NCBI RefSeq assembly: GCF_000513895.2
Contig: NZ_CP165783.1
Span: forward strand, 1,637,393-1,701,392
Origin: Ensifer sp. WSM1721
GTDB lineage: Bacteria > Pseudomonadota > Alphaproteobacteria > Rhizobiales > Rhizobiaceae
DNA length: 64,000 nt
Direction: 5' to 3'
Shown here: piece after piece, positions 54,178 through 62,791 of the stretch
Layout: each line of letters starts with the position of its first letter
Position numbering within the stretch: the stretch's first letter is position 1
Made by a program: the position numbers and the translations under genes
Notes under the pieces: model-generated
Seen by the model: only the letters and a program-made list of their open reading frames with translations
What the model was told of the DNA's origin: nothing
Databases searched by the model: none

Positions 54178-55166
54178 GCGAGACGTCCGAGGGCCGCATT
54201 TCGATCAGGGCGCGCTTGCCCGGCATTCTTCGCCGCGCGGATCCTGCCGTCGTCACCGCTTTCGGCTGCATATTGCTGCTGCTCTTCCTCGGCAGTCTCT
54301 ATTCCAGCAATTTCCTGTCCCCGGACTACCTGCTGCAGCAGCTCAAGGTCGCCTCCTTCCTCGGTGTCGTCGCCGCCGGGATGATGGTCGTCATCCTTCT
54401 CGGCCACATCGATCTGTCCGTCCCCTGGGTGATGACAGCCGGCGCGATGATGGCCTGCGCCGTCGCCGGCTTCGGCGACACCGGCTCCGTTGCCGCCATT
54501 CCTGCCGGCGTGCTTTGCGGCGTCGCCTTCGGTCTGTTGAACGGCATCGGGGTGGCATTCCTGCGCATCCCTTCGATGATCGTAACGCTCGCGTCGAATG
54601 TCGTGGCGCAGGGACTGATGGTCGTTTACACCGGCGGCTTCTCGCCGCAGGATTCGGCGCCGCATGCCGTACGGTGGCTCGCGACCGGTGCGGTTGTTCC
54701 GGGTCTGCCGAATGCGATTCTCGTCTGGGCTGCGGTGAGCGTCGCGATGGTGTTCCTGCTCACCCGCACCGCCTTCGGCCGAGCCGTTTACGGCATCGGC
54801 AACAGCGAACGCGCCGCCTTTCTCTCCGGCGTCGGCACGCGGCGCGTCATCATGACCGCTTTCCTCATCTCCGGCGCCTTGAGCGCCTTTGGCGGCGTGC
54901 TTCTGGCCGGCTATGCCTCGAAGGCGGCGCAGGCGATGGGCGACCCTTATCTGCTGCCGTCGATCGCCGCGGTCGTCCTCGGCGGCACCTCCATTCTCGG
55001 CGGGCGGGGCTCCTATTTCGGCACGGTCGCAGGCGTCATCCTGATCACCCTCCTGCAATCCATCCTTTCGGTCATGCAGATGCCGGAGGCCGGCCGGCAG
55101 ATCGTCTACGGTGTCGTGATCATCGTCATGCTCTTGCTTTACGGCCGTGCGCCGGCGAACCGGTGA
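54174..55166 (+). CDS. Sugar ABC transporter permease 2 (RbsC-like)
   Basis: 330 aa paralogue of the upstream permease: GMMVVILLGHIDLSVPWVMTAG, LNGIGVAFLRIPSMIVTLASNVVAQGL, YGIGNSERAAFLSGVGTRR and LGGTSILGGRGSYFGTVAG. Two different permeases with one double ATPase implies a heterodimeric channel. The long frame upstream of ATG 54174 lies inside permease 1 and is not real. Confidence 0.9.
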   Translation: MSETSEGRISIRARLPGILRRADPAVVTAFGCILLLLFLGSLYSSNFLSPDYLLQQLKVASFLGVVAAGMMVVILLGHIDLSVPWVMTAGAMMACAVAGFGDTGSVAAIPAGVLCGVAFGLLNGIGVAFLRIPSMIVTLASNVVAQGLMVVYTGGFSPQDSAPHAVRWLATGAVVPGLPNAILVWAAVSVAMVFLLTRTAFGRAVYGIGNSERAAFLSGVGTRRVIMTAFLISGALSAFGGVLLAGYASKAAQAMGDPYLLPSIAAVVLGGTSILGGRGSYFGTVAGVILITLLQSILSVMQMPEAGRQIVYGVVIIVMLLLYGRAPANR

Positions 55167-55221
55167 CTTGCACTTCGGGACCATTCACCCCGCTGTCATG
55201 AAAGCGCGATAGGCGGAGGGG

Positions 55222-56205
55222 ATGGTGACACTGCAACAGATAGCTTTTCACGCCGGCTGCTCGCTGGCGACGGTTTCGCGCGCCTTGAAAGGCGATGGAC
55301 CGGTCAGCAATGAGATGGTGCGGCGGGTGCGCCGCGCCGCGGCCGAACTCGGCTACAGGCCTCCGTCTTCTGCAGGAGCGAGCGTGCGCAATCGCCCGGT
55401 CGTTGGCGTGCTGGTCCCAAGCATCACCAATCCGGTCTTCGCCGCCTCGCTTGGAGGGATACAGCATCGCATGCAGGCTGCCGGACACGGTGTCCTGATC
55501 GCCCAGTCGAACTACGATCCGGCCTTAGAAGCGCGCGCGGTCGCCGCGCTTCTCGAACAGCGGCCGACGGGGTTGATCCTGACGCTCTGCAATGCCGAGA
55601 CGAGCGAGGCGCTTTCGGCAGCCCTGCCTCCGACGATCCTGCTCAACAACCGCCCGGTTCCGCGCTTCCCTGCGGCGGTGACGGTCGACAATTATCGCGC
55701 CGGCCGCGAGATCACCCGCCACATCCTCGCCCACGGGCATCGCCGCATCCTGTTCGTCGCTGGCCATTTCGCCTCCTCCGATCGCGCGCGCCTGCGTTAC
55801 GAAGGCTATTGTGCGGCAATGGACGAGGCCGGGCATGCGCCACTTCCCGCAATGGAGATCCCCTTCGTCGACGGTTACGAGCAACTGGATCTCTCCGGAG
55901 TGATGGAAGGGTTCCGGCCTACCGCGGTCATCGCATCCAACGACCTGCTCGCGCTCGGTGTCGTCGGTGCGCTGCGGCGGGAGGGGCTTTCCGTCCCGAA
56001 CGACGTTTCCGTTGCGGGCTTTGACGGGATCGCCATCGGCCGGCTGATGAGCCCGTCTCTGACGACGATGGCGATGCCGGACGGCGATATGGGCGTGGCC
56101 GCGGCGGCCATGCTGCTCGATATCGCCGAAAATGCCCTGCAGTGCCGGCACCTCTGCCTCGGTCACCGGCTTTATCCGGGCGGGACTGTGAGGATGGCGG
56201 CATGA
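55222..56205 (+). CDS. LacI family transcriptional regulator
   Basis: 327 aa. The N-terminal HTH is VTLQQIAFHAGCSLATVSRALKGDGPVSNEMVRRVRRAAAELGY with hinge. The periplasmic-binding-protein-like core follows (VVGVLVPSITNPVFAASLGGIQHRM, GHRRILFVAGHF, PTAVIASNDLLALGVVGALRREGLSVPNDVSVAGFDG). It lies 55 bp after the transporter genes on the same strand and is the likely sugar-responsive repressor of that operon. The dyad at 50369-50386 is a candidate site. Confidence 0.9.
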   Translation: MVTLQQIAFHAGCSLATVSRALKGDGPVSNEMVRRVRRAAAELGYRPPSSAGASVRNRPVVGVLVPSITNPVFAASLGGIQHRMQAAGHGVLIAQSNYDPALEARAVAALLEQRPTGLILTLCNAETSEALSAALPPTILLNNRPVPRFPAAVTVDNYRAGREITRHILAHGHRRILFVAGHFASSDRARLRYEGYCAAMDEAGHAPLPAMEIPFVDGYEQLDLSGVMEGFRPTAVIASNDLLALGVVGALRREGLSVPNDVSVAGFDGIAIGRLMSPSLTTMAMPDGDMGVAAAAMLLDIAENALQCRHLCLGHRLYPGGTVRMAA

Positions 56206-56401
56206 AATGCGTGCGGCATAGCGGCGGTCGGGGCCGACAAAGTCAGGCCCTCGCCTCGACCAGAAAACTACGCCAAAATAAGAACGGGCCGATTGAAGCT
56301 GTCGGCGCGCCGGGCGCCTCTCGTGCCCTCACGAGATCTCGATTTTACCGACGTCGTTCCGCGCAATAGGCTTTAGCCAGGAACTTTTAGGGAGGTTAGC
56401 C

Positions 56402-57028
56402 ATGAAACGCCGGCTGGTATTCGTCATGGCCGCACTGGCCTGTTCGGTCATCTCATCTCATGCTCAAGACACTTCAATGAGCTTCTTCGTCACCAGCACA
56501 AACCCGGGGATGGGTGGAGATCTCGGAGGACTTGCAGGCGCCGATGCCCATTGCAGCGCGCTGGCAACGGCCAGCGGCTCGACCGGTAAGACCTGGAGAG
56601 CCTATCTCTCCACCGACACCGAGAATGCCAAGGATCGCATAGGGACAGGTCCCTGGTACAACGCCAAAGGCGAAAAGATCGCCGACGACGTCGCCTCACT
56701 TCACAGCGATCGCAACAATCTGACGAAGCAGACGGCGCTCAACGAAAAAGGCGAAGTCATCCCCGGCCGCGGTGACAGTCCGAACCGCCATGACATTCTG
56801 ACCGGCTCGAAGCCCGATGGGACAGCAGCGCCGGAAACCTGCGGCAACTGGACCATGGGCGGCGCGGAAGGCGCAGCTATTGTTGGCCACAGCGACCGCA
56901 CCGGCTTGGACGACTCGGATGCGGCAAAGTCATGGAACTCTTCGCATTCGACCCGAGGTGGCTGCTCACAGGAGGCATTGCGGAGCACCGGCGGAGACGG
57001 TCTCATCTACTGCTTCGCAGTCAAGTGA
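56402..57028 (+). CDS. Secreted lectin-like (endostatin/C-type-lectin fold) protein
   Basis: 208 aa with Sec signal MKRRLVFVMAALACSVISSHA. The mature part has the pattern of small bacterial lectin or DUF1554/endostatin-like proteins: FFVTSTNPGMGGDLGGLAGADAHCSALA, TWRAYLSTDTENAKDRIGTGPWYNAKG, CGNWT and GCSQEALRSTGGDGLIYCFAV. Four conserved cysteines could make two disulfides. It is probably periplasmic or extracellular and carbohydrate- or matrix-binding; the ligand is unknown. GGGAGG precedes the ATG. Confidence 0.75.
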   Translation: MKRRLVFVMAALACSVISSHAQDTSMSFFVTSTNPGMGGDLGGLAGADAHCSALATASGSTGKTWRAYLSTDTENAKDRIGTGPWYNAKGEKIADDVASLHSDRNNLTKQTALNEKGEVIPGRGDSPNRHDILTGSKPDGTAAPETCGNWTMGGAEGAAIVGHSDRTGLDDSDAAKSWNSSHSTRGGCSQEALRSTGGDGLIYCFAVK

Positions 57029-57363
57029 GATCACGCTTGGTCCTCGAAACAAGTGCGGATCAACATTACAGCGCCGTGCGTCTTTTCAGACGCACAAAGG
57101 ACGCTGTAGCACTTTGAATTGCTGCATGTTTTTGTCCTTAAATCGGGTACGATTTAAGGAAACATGCAGTAGCCTGTTACTCGCAGGGCCTGATGGGTGT
57201 GGCGGGGCTATTTAGGTCCAATCGCCGCAACATGCTCATAGCCAGCGCGCGTTGAAGCACACCCAAGCAAGCATTAGCAGCGATCTAGGCATGCGCGGAC
57301 GCTCGGAACAATCACGGGCGTGCCCGATTACACGTGACAAGCTTGGTATACAGGAATTGGAAG
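57029..57363. other. Intergenic region with repeat copy 2
   Basis: 335 bp. 57067-57173 is the palindromic repeat; the remainder to the reductase gene shows no gene or clear promoter. Confidence 0.4.
57067..57173. repeat. Rhizobial palindromic intergenic repeat, copy 2
   Basis: Best preserved copy. Hairpin 1 has TACAGCG/CGCTGTA outer arms and GTGCGTCT/AGACGCAC inner arms. Hairpin 2 has CTGCATGTTT (57122-57131) with AAACATGCAG (57160-57169), and inside it CCTTAAATCG/CGATTTAAGG (57136-57159) with loop GGTA. Every arm is perfect. Confidence 0.85.
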
Positions 57364-58473
57364 ATGGCTAAAGGCACGGGGACAAGATCTTCGCCGGCAG
57401 TGCTCGATCCGCGAAAGGGAACGCCAAGTCCCAGGCTGGCGGAGACCGAGTTTCGCCGCCGCTTCCTCAGCCGGTTTCAGGACCCGGCCTTTGATAATCT
57501 GCGATCGGAATTGGACAAGATCGCATCGGCGGCGTGGGACGCTTATAAGCATCAGCGAAAGGCACCTCACACCCGCAAGGCTGGACCTGCGTTCAAGGAT
57601 CCCGAGTACGAACTGTCCGTCGATTGGCTTGCGGCGCGCGATGCGGTTCATGCTGCGCAAGAGCGTCACTTGGAGACCGACGGTCCAGCGCGCATCCTTT
57701 TGATAAGTGGGTCGTCCCGCAGCGAACACACTTGTCCCGGCGAAATGTCGAAATCCTACCGACTGATGAGGATCGCGCAGGAAGCCATGGATCAAACCGC
57801 CGGGGTGAAGACGACCGTTCTCGAATTGCATCGCCTCGCTGCCGAATATGGGCGGATGATTCATCCCTGCAAGGCCTGCTTTTCCACATCGCCGGCTCTC
57901 TGTCATTGGCCGTGCTCCTGCTATCCCAACTATTCGCTTGGACAGGTCCATGACTGGATGAACGAAATCTATCCGATGTGGGTTGAGGCGCATGGCATTA
58001 TGATCGTCACGCCGGTCAATTGGTATCACGTGTCTTCGCCGATAAAATTGATGATGGACCGGTTGGTTTGCGCCGACGGCGGCAACCCTGACCCGACCTT
58101 GACCAAGGGCAAGGATGCGAAGCTCGCCAAGGCGGTTGAACTCGAGGGCTGGAGCTATCCTCGACATCTTGCCGGGCGGCTCTTTTCTGTGATTGTCCAT
58201 GGTGATGTGGAGGGCGTCGAAAACGTTCGGCGCAGCCTGTCGGACTGGCTTTGCTACATGCATCTCGAACCCGCCGGACCCTTGGCTGAGCTGGATCGTT
58301 ATATCGGCTATTGGAAACCTTACGCGCTCAGCCATGACGAATTGGATGCCGACGAGGCGGTGCAGGAAGAGGTCCGCAACGCGGCACGGACATTGGTGGA
58401 GGCGGTTACGGCCAAGCGCGCTGGAAAGCTGGTTTCAGCGGGAGCAGGGCTTTCGCAACCACGGCAGAAGTAG
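57364..58473 (+). CDS. Flavodoxin-fold NADPH-dependent FMN reductase family protein
   Basis: 369 aa. An N-terminal helical extension of about 105 residues (LAETEFRRRFLSRFQDPAFDNL and onward) precedes a flavodoxin-like domain with ILLISGSSRSEHTCPGEMSKSYRLMRIA and GIMIVTPVNWYHVSSPIKLMMDRL. A Cys-rich loop (HPCKACFSTSPALCHWPCSCYP) lies at the place where iron-sulfur flavoproteins and some reductases bind metal. It probably reduces FMN or a small substrate such as a quinone or nitro compound. ATG 57364 has a weak site; GTG 57334 is possible. It is flanked on both sides by palindromic repeats. Confidence 0.8.
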   Translation: MAKGTGTRSSPAVLDPRKGTPSPRLAETEFRRRFLSRFQDPAFDNLRSELDKIASAAWDAYKHQRKAPHTRKAGPAFKDPEYELSVDWLAARDAVHAAQERHLETDGPARILLISGSSRSEHTCPGEMSKSYRLMRIAQEAMDQTAGVKTTVLELHRLAAEYGRMIHPCKACFSTSPALCHWPCSCYPNYSLGQVHDWMNEIYPMWVEAHGIMIVTPVNWYHVSSPIKLMMDRLVCADGGNPDPTLTKGKDAKLAKAVELEGWSYPRHLAGRLFSVIVHGDVEGVENVRRSLSDWLCYMHLEPAGPLAELDRYIGYWKPYALSHDELDADEAVQEEVRNAARTLVEAVTAKRAGKLVSAGAGLSQPRQK

Positions 58474-58512
58474 TCGAAGGTTCGCGCCTCAAGGGCTCAA
58501 TTTAGAGCCTAC

Positions 58513-58557
58513 CGCATGTTTCCTTAAATCGGCTAGGATTAAGGCAACACGCAGTAG
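58513..58557. repeat. Palindromic repeat, partial copy 3 (second hairpin only)
   Basis: It corresponds to hairpin 2 of the longer copies: GCATGTTT...ACACGC outer arms (imperfect) and CCTTAA/TTAAGG inner arms. It lacks hairpin 1. It sits between convergent genes, 40 bp after the reductase stop, and could serve as a terminator. Confidence 0.7.
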
Positions 58558-58599
58558 GCGCGCTCAAGGGGGATTTTCACGAAGGCGATGGTGTGAAGC

Positions 58600-59865
58600 T
58601 CAGCTCCGCGGCAGCAGGCTTTCCACTTCCGCAGCGGCGTCGTTGAGCGCTTCCTCAGGCGTTGCCGACTGCTCGACGACACGGGACAGGTTCTCGACGA
58701 TCGTCTGGGTGACCTTGACGCCGTTGGTGCCCGGGAAGGCGTACCAGGGGATCATGCGCGGCATCTGCTCGAGGCCGGCGCGGAAGAGCGGATTTTCCTT
58801 GTAGAAATTCGCGAGATAGTCCGGCGACTTGGCGGCAAGCTCGTTGTTCGGCACGTAGCCCGTGCCGGGAACGACGACCGAGGCGCCATAGGGGCCGGCG
58901 GCGAATTTGGCGAACTTCCAGGCCGCTTCCTGCTTTTCCGCGTCGCGCGTCAGGATCACGACGGCGTTGCCGCCTGTCGGCAGCTTGCCGTTCACCGGGT
59001 CGATCAGCGGGATCGCCGCCGTGCGCAGGTCGAACTTGCCGCCGACATTCTTGATCGTGTTGCGGAGCGCCCCGGTCGTCTGGAAGGCGAAGCCGATCTT
59101 GCCAGCGACGAAGGCCTGTTCGCCGGCCTGCTTTGTCAAGACGGGCAGGCCGCCTTCCTTCACCATGCGGTCGAGCACTTCGATCGCCTTCAGGCCCTCG
59201 GGACCGTTGAAGGCGACCTTCGTCTCGTCTTCGTTGAGCATGTGGCCGCCGGCGCCGAAGAGGAGGGCGGAGAACATCCAGTCGTCGCCCTGCCAGCGGA
59301 AATCGATGCCTTCGACGCCGTCGCCGAGCGCTTTGATCTTGCCGCCGAGCGCGATCACCTCATCCCAGGTCTTCGGCGGATTGTCCGGGTCGCCGCCGGC
59401 TTTGCGGACGAGATCGGCGTTGTAGTACATGATCGGATTGGAGGTCGCGAAGGCAAGGCCCACCTGCTTGCCGCCGACCTGGGCGAGCTTCAGAATATTC
59501 TCCGAGAAGCCCTGCTCGGCCATGTTGCCGTCCTTGGCGATGAAGGGGCCGAGGTCGACCGGGATGTCGCGTTCGTTGACCATGCGCAGGCGGTTCAAGC
59601 CGATGAAGGTGACGTCGGGCATCTCGGCCGAACCGGCTTGCCGCATGATCGTCTGGATGCCTTCCTCGTAGGTGGCGGAAGGATTGGCGAAGGTGATCTT
59701 GATCCCCGGATTTTCCTCCATGAACTTCTTCGAGATCGTGTCCATCACGTCCTTGAAGAAGCCGGGCATCGGGTAGTGCACCGTCAGCACCGTTTCGGCC
59801 TGAGCCGGAACGGCGAAGGTCATCGATACCGCAGCGGCGGCGAGAAATTGCCTGAAATGTTTCAT
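58600..59865 (-). CDS. ABC transporter substrate-binding protein, UgpB-like
   Basis: 421 aa family 1 binding protein with signal MKHFRQFLAAAAVSMTFAVPAQA. Mature blocks are VLTVHYPMPGFFKDVMDTISKKFMEENPGIKI, GKQVGLAFATSNPIMYYNADLVRKAGGDP and PTGGNAVVILTRDAEKQEAAWKFAKF. The pattern is nearest to UgpB, the glycerol-3-phosphate and glycerophosphodiester binding protein. It is the last gene of a five-gene operon. A phosphodiester ligand is inferred from the phosphoesterase and the Pho-box-like promoter; a sugar remains possible. Confidence 0.85.
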   Translation of the reverse strand: MKHFRQFLAAAAVSMTFAVPAQAETVLTVHYPMPGFFKDVMDTISKKFMEENPGIKITFANPSATYEEGIQTIMRQAGSAEMPDVTFIGLNRLRMVNERDIPVDLGPFIAKDGNMAEQGFSENILKLAQVGGKQVGLAFATSNPIMYYNADLVRKAGGDPDNPPKTWDEVIALGGKIKALGDGVEGIDFRWQGDDWMFSALLFGAGGHMLNEDETKVAFNGPEGLKAIEVLDRMVKEGGLPVLTKQAGEQAFVAGKIGFAFQTTGALRNTIKNVGGKFDLRTAAIPLIDPVNGKLPTGGNAVVILTRDAEKQEAAWKFAKFAAGPYGASVVVPGTGYVPNNELAAKSPDYLANFYKENPLFRAGLEQMPRMIPWYAFPGTNGVKVTQTIVENLSRVVEQSATPEEALNDAAAEVESLLPRS

Positions 59866-59887
59866 GACGCTCTCCTGGTTTAACCGG

Positions 59888-60724
59888 TCAGCCCTTGAGA
59901 CCGGTCATGGTGATGCCCTCGACGAAGCGCTTCTGCGCAACGAGAAACGCGGCGACGAGGGGAAGGGTGATGATCAGCGTGGCGGCCATCAGCGCGCCGT
60001 AGTCGTCGCCGGCCTCCGCGGCGCGGAAGAAGAGGAGACCGAGCGGCGGGGTGGCATAGTCTTGGTTGGTGACGACGACCAGCGGCCAGAACAGGTCGTT
60101 CCAGTGCGCCACCACCGAGAAGATCGCGAAGGCGGTGATCGCCGGCCAGGCATTCGGCACCACGACGCGCGCGACGATGCCGATTTCGGACATGCCGTCG
60201 AGGCGGGCCGCATGGATCAGATCGTCTGGAAGCGCGCGGAAGAATTGCAGGAACAGGAAGATCGCGAAAACCGAGATCGAGAAGGGCGCGACGAGGGCCG
60301 TGTAGCTGTTGAGCACGGCGAGCCGATCGAAGGCGACATAGAGTGGCAGGGCCGTCGCATGGATCGGCACGAGCAGCCCCAGCATCACCAGCACCATCAT
60401 GAAGCGCGCGGCGCGGAACTTGAGCTTCGCCATGGCATAGGCGCAGGGGATGGCAACGACGACTTGGACCACGAAAATCATCGCGCAGACGATCACGCCG
60501 TTCAAAAGCAGTGTCGGCATCGAGACGCGCGACAGCGCCTTGGTGAAGTTCTCGATGTAGGACCATTGCTCGGGGATGAGCGTGAGCGAGGAGGAAAAGA
60601 TCTCGCTCTGCGCCTTGCCTGCCGTCGAGATCATGAAGATGTACGGCGCGAGGAAGATGAGCGCGCCGAGCGACAGGAGGCCGAAGCGCAGGATGCGACC
60701 GAGGGAAAGACTATGCGCGGTCAT
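59888..60724 (-). CDS. ABC transporter permease, UgpE/MalG-like
   Basis: 278 aa with six helices and the EAA loop DDLIHAARLDGMSEIGIVARVVVPNAWPAI near residues 180-210. It ends 22 bp before the binding-protein gene and overlaps the other permease by 4 nt. The pair forms the membrane channel of the Ugp-like transporter. Confidence 0.88.
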   Translation of the reverse strand: MTAHSLSLGRILRFGLLSLGALIFLAPYIFMISTAGKAQSEIFSSSLTLIPEQWSYIENFTKALSRVSMPTLLLNGVIVCAMIFVVQVVVAIPCAYAMAKLKFRAARFMMVLVMLGLLVPIHATALPLYVAFDRLAVLNSYTALVAPFSISVFAIFLFLQFFRALPDDLIHAARLDGMSEIGIVARVVVPNAWPAITAFAIFSVVAHWNDLFWPLVVVTNQDYATPPLGLLFFRAAEAGDDYGALMAATLIITLPLVAAFLVAQKRFVEGITMTGLKG

Positions 60725-61632
60725 GCGTAATGCACCTTCCGGTCGAGGACGCGGTACTGCAGGAACATCAGGACGACGAGGATCGCGAGGAAGACGACCG
60801 TCATCGCCGAGGCATAGCCGACCCGGAGATAGACGAAGCCCTCCTGGTAGATGGTGAAGAGCAGCACCTCGGAGGCCTTGTTCGGCCCGCCTTCGGTGAG
60901 CGTCTTCACCGTCTCGAACACCTTGACGGAGTTGATGATGCTGATCGTCGTGACGAAGAGCGTCGTCGGCCCGAGCATTGGCCAGGTGACGAGCCGGAAG
61001 CGGTCGAGCCAGGACCTGGCGCCGTCCACTTCCGCGGCGGCGTAGAGCTCGCGCGGGATGGCGGTGAGGCCGGCGAGGAAGAGCACCATGTTGAAGCCGA
61101 CCGACTGCCAGATGCCGATGATCGAAAGACCGTAGAGAACGGTGCCGGAGGCGCCGAGCCAGTTCGGCCCGGCTATGCCGAACTGGGCGAGGAAGGTGTT
61201 GATCGGCCCGATGGTCGGATGAAAGAGGAATTGCCAGACCGTCGCCATGGCGACGAGCAGCGAAGCGACCGGAAGGAAATAGACCGTGCGGAAGAAGGCC
61301 CTGGCGCGCGTTTCCGCCTCGATCAGGAGGGCGATCGCGAGCGCCAGCACCATCGAGACGGGCGTGACGATCGCCGTGTAGACGGCGGTGTTCCAGAGCG
61401 AGCGGCGGAAGGTGCGGTCGCCGATCAGCTCCGCGTAATTCTCGAAGCCGACGAAGCGGAAGCCGCCATAGCCGAGCTCGAAATCGGTGAAGCCTAGGAC
61501 GATCACGGCGAGCGTCGGCAGGAGGATGAAGAGGAAGAGGAGGGTAATCGCCGGAGCGGCGAGAAGCCAGGCGATCCGCGCCTCGCGCCGGTCGGCAGCA
61601 ACGATCGGCATGTCGCTCGCGATGCTAGCCAT
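60721..61632 (-). CDS. ABC transporter permease, UgpA/MalF-like
   Basis: 303 aa, six helices: WLLAAPAITLLFLFILLPTLAVIVLGFTDF, the periplasmic loop GGFRFVGFENYAELIGDRTFRRSLWNT, and the EAA loop PRELYAAAEVDGARSWLDRFRLVTWPML. ATG 61632 overlaps the ATPase gene by 8 nt and fits the family N-terminus; the longer open frame upstream is Arg-rich and lies inside the ATPase gene. Confidence 0.88.
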   Translation of the reverse strand: MASIASDMPIVAADRREARIAWLLAAPAITLLFLFILLPTLAVIVLGFTDFELGYGGFRFVGFENYAELIGDRTFRRSLWNTAVYTAIVTPVSMVLALAIALLIEAETRARAFFRTVYFLPVASLLVAMATVWQFLFHPTIGPINTFLAQFGIAGPNWLGASGTVLYGLSIIGIWQSVGFNMVLFLAGLTAIPRELYAAAEVDGARSWLDRFRLVTWPMLGPTTLFVTTISIINSVKVFETVKTLTEGGPNKASEVLLFTIYQEGFVYLRVGYASAMTVVFLAILVVLMFLQYRVLDRKVHYA

Positions 61633-62791
61633 GGGCTTTCTCCAGCGTCGAGGCGACCGCGACCGTCCTCGCCTGCAGCCGTTGGCCCGTCGTCGCGAAG
61701 AGCATCGCCCGATCCGGTTCGATCTCGACCGACACCGGCATGCCGTCAGACAGCACCGAGGCTTCAGCCGGCGTGACCTTGGCGACGATCGCTTCGCCGA
61801 TGGCATCGAGCCTCGTATGGACGATCACTTCCGAGCCGAGAAACTCGGTCCGTTCGACGCGCGCCTTGAGGATGCCATTCGGATTTCCGCTCAGACGGAC
61901 AAATTCGGGTCGCACGCCAATCATCACGGCCGCATGGCGCGGGGCGGAGTTCTCGACCGCAAGCGTGAGCGCGCCGAAGCGGACCACGCCGGACGCATCC
62001 ATCCGGGTTTCCACTACGTTGATGCGCGGCTGTCCCAGAAACCGCGCGACCTCGATATGGGCGGGATCGTCATAGATCTCCTGCGGCGGCGCGAGCTGCA
62101 GGAGGGTGCCGCCGATCATCACCGCCACGCGATCGGCCATCGACAGCGCTTCGGACTGGTCGTGGGTGACGTAAAGCGTCGGCACGCCGGCGCGGCGATG
62201 AAGCTCGACGATCTCGCCGCGGGCGTGCACCCGGAGATTCGCATCGAGGTTGGAGAGCGGCTCGTCCATGAGGAAGACGCTCGGGTGGCGGACCATGGCG
62301 CGGGCGAGCGCCACGCGCTGGCGCTGCCCGCCCGACATCTGGCCAGGCTTGCGATCGAGCAGAGGGTCGATCTTGAGGGAAGCGGCCATCTCCTTGACCT
62401 GCCGCTGGATGTCGGCGCGAATCTGGCGCTGGCCCGGGAGAAGATTGCCGATGAAGGGCAGGCGCTGCGCGGCCGAGAGGCGCCGCATGGCAAGCGGCAC
62501 GGCGATGTTCTGGCCGGCGGTCAGATGCGGATAGAGGGCATAGGACTGGAACACCATGGCGACGTTGCGGTCTGCAGCGGCGACCGACGAGACCTCGCGC
62601 CCGCTAATGACGATCTCGCCGCCGTCCGCATGGTCGAGCCCCGCGACGATGCGGAGCAACGTGCTCTTGCCGCAGCCGGAGGGTCCCACGAGCGCAATGA
62701 ATTCGCCCTCTTTCGCCTCGAGGCTGACGCCCTTGAGGATCGCGTTGCCGCCGAAGGATCTGGTGATGTTGCGGAGCGCGAGAATGCTCAT
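61625..62791 (-). CDS. ABC transporter ATP-binding protein, UgpC/MalK type
   Basis: 388 aa. Walker A is GPSGCGKSTL, the signature is MSGGQRQRVALARAM, Walker B is VFLMDEPLSNLD, and the switch His is in VTHDQSEAL. A C-terminal TOBE/OB regulatory domain follows (VMIGVRPEFVRL). It overlaps the phosphoesterase gene by 4 nt and the permease by 8 nt, so the operon is tightly coupled. Confidence 0.9.
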   Translation of the reverse strand: MSILALRNITRSFGGNAILKGVSLEAKEGEFIALVGPSGCGKSTLLRIVAGLDHADGGEIVISGREVSSVAAADRNVAMVFQSYALYPHLTAGQNIAVPLAMRRLSAAQRLPFIGNLLPGQRQIRADIQRQVKEMAASLKIDPLLDRKPGQMSGGQRQRVALARAMVRHPSVFLMDEPLSNLDANLRVHARGEIVELHRRAGVPTLYVTHDQSEALSMADRVAVMIGGTLLQLAPPQEIYDDPAHIEVARFLGQPRINVVETRMDASGVVRFGALTLAVENSAPRHAAVMIGVRPEFVRLSGNPNGILKARVERTEFLGSEVIVHTRLDAIGEAIVAKVTPAEASVLSDGMPVSVEIEPDRAMLFATTGQRLQARTVAVASTLEKAHG

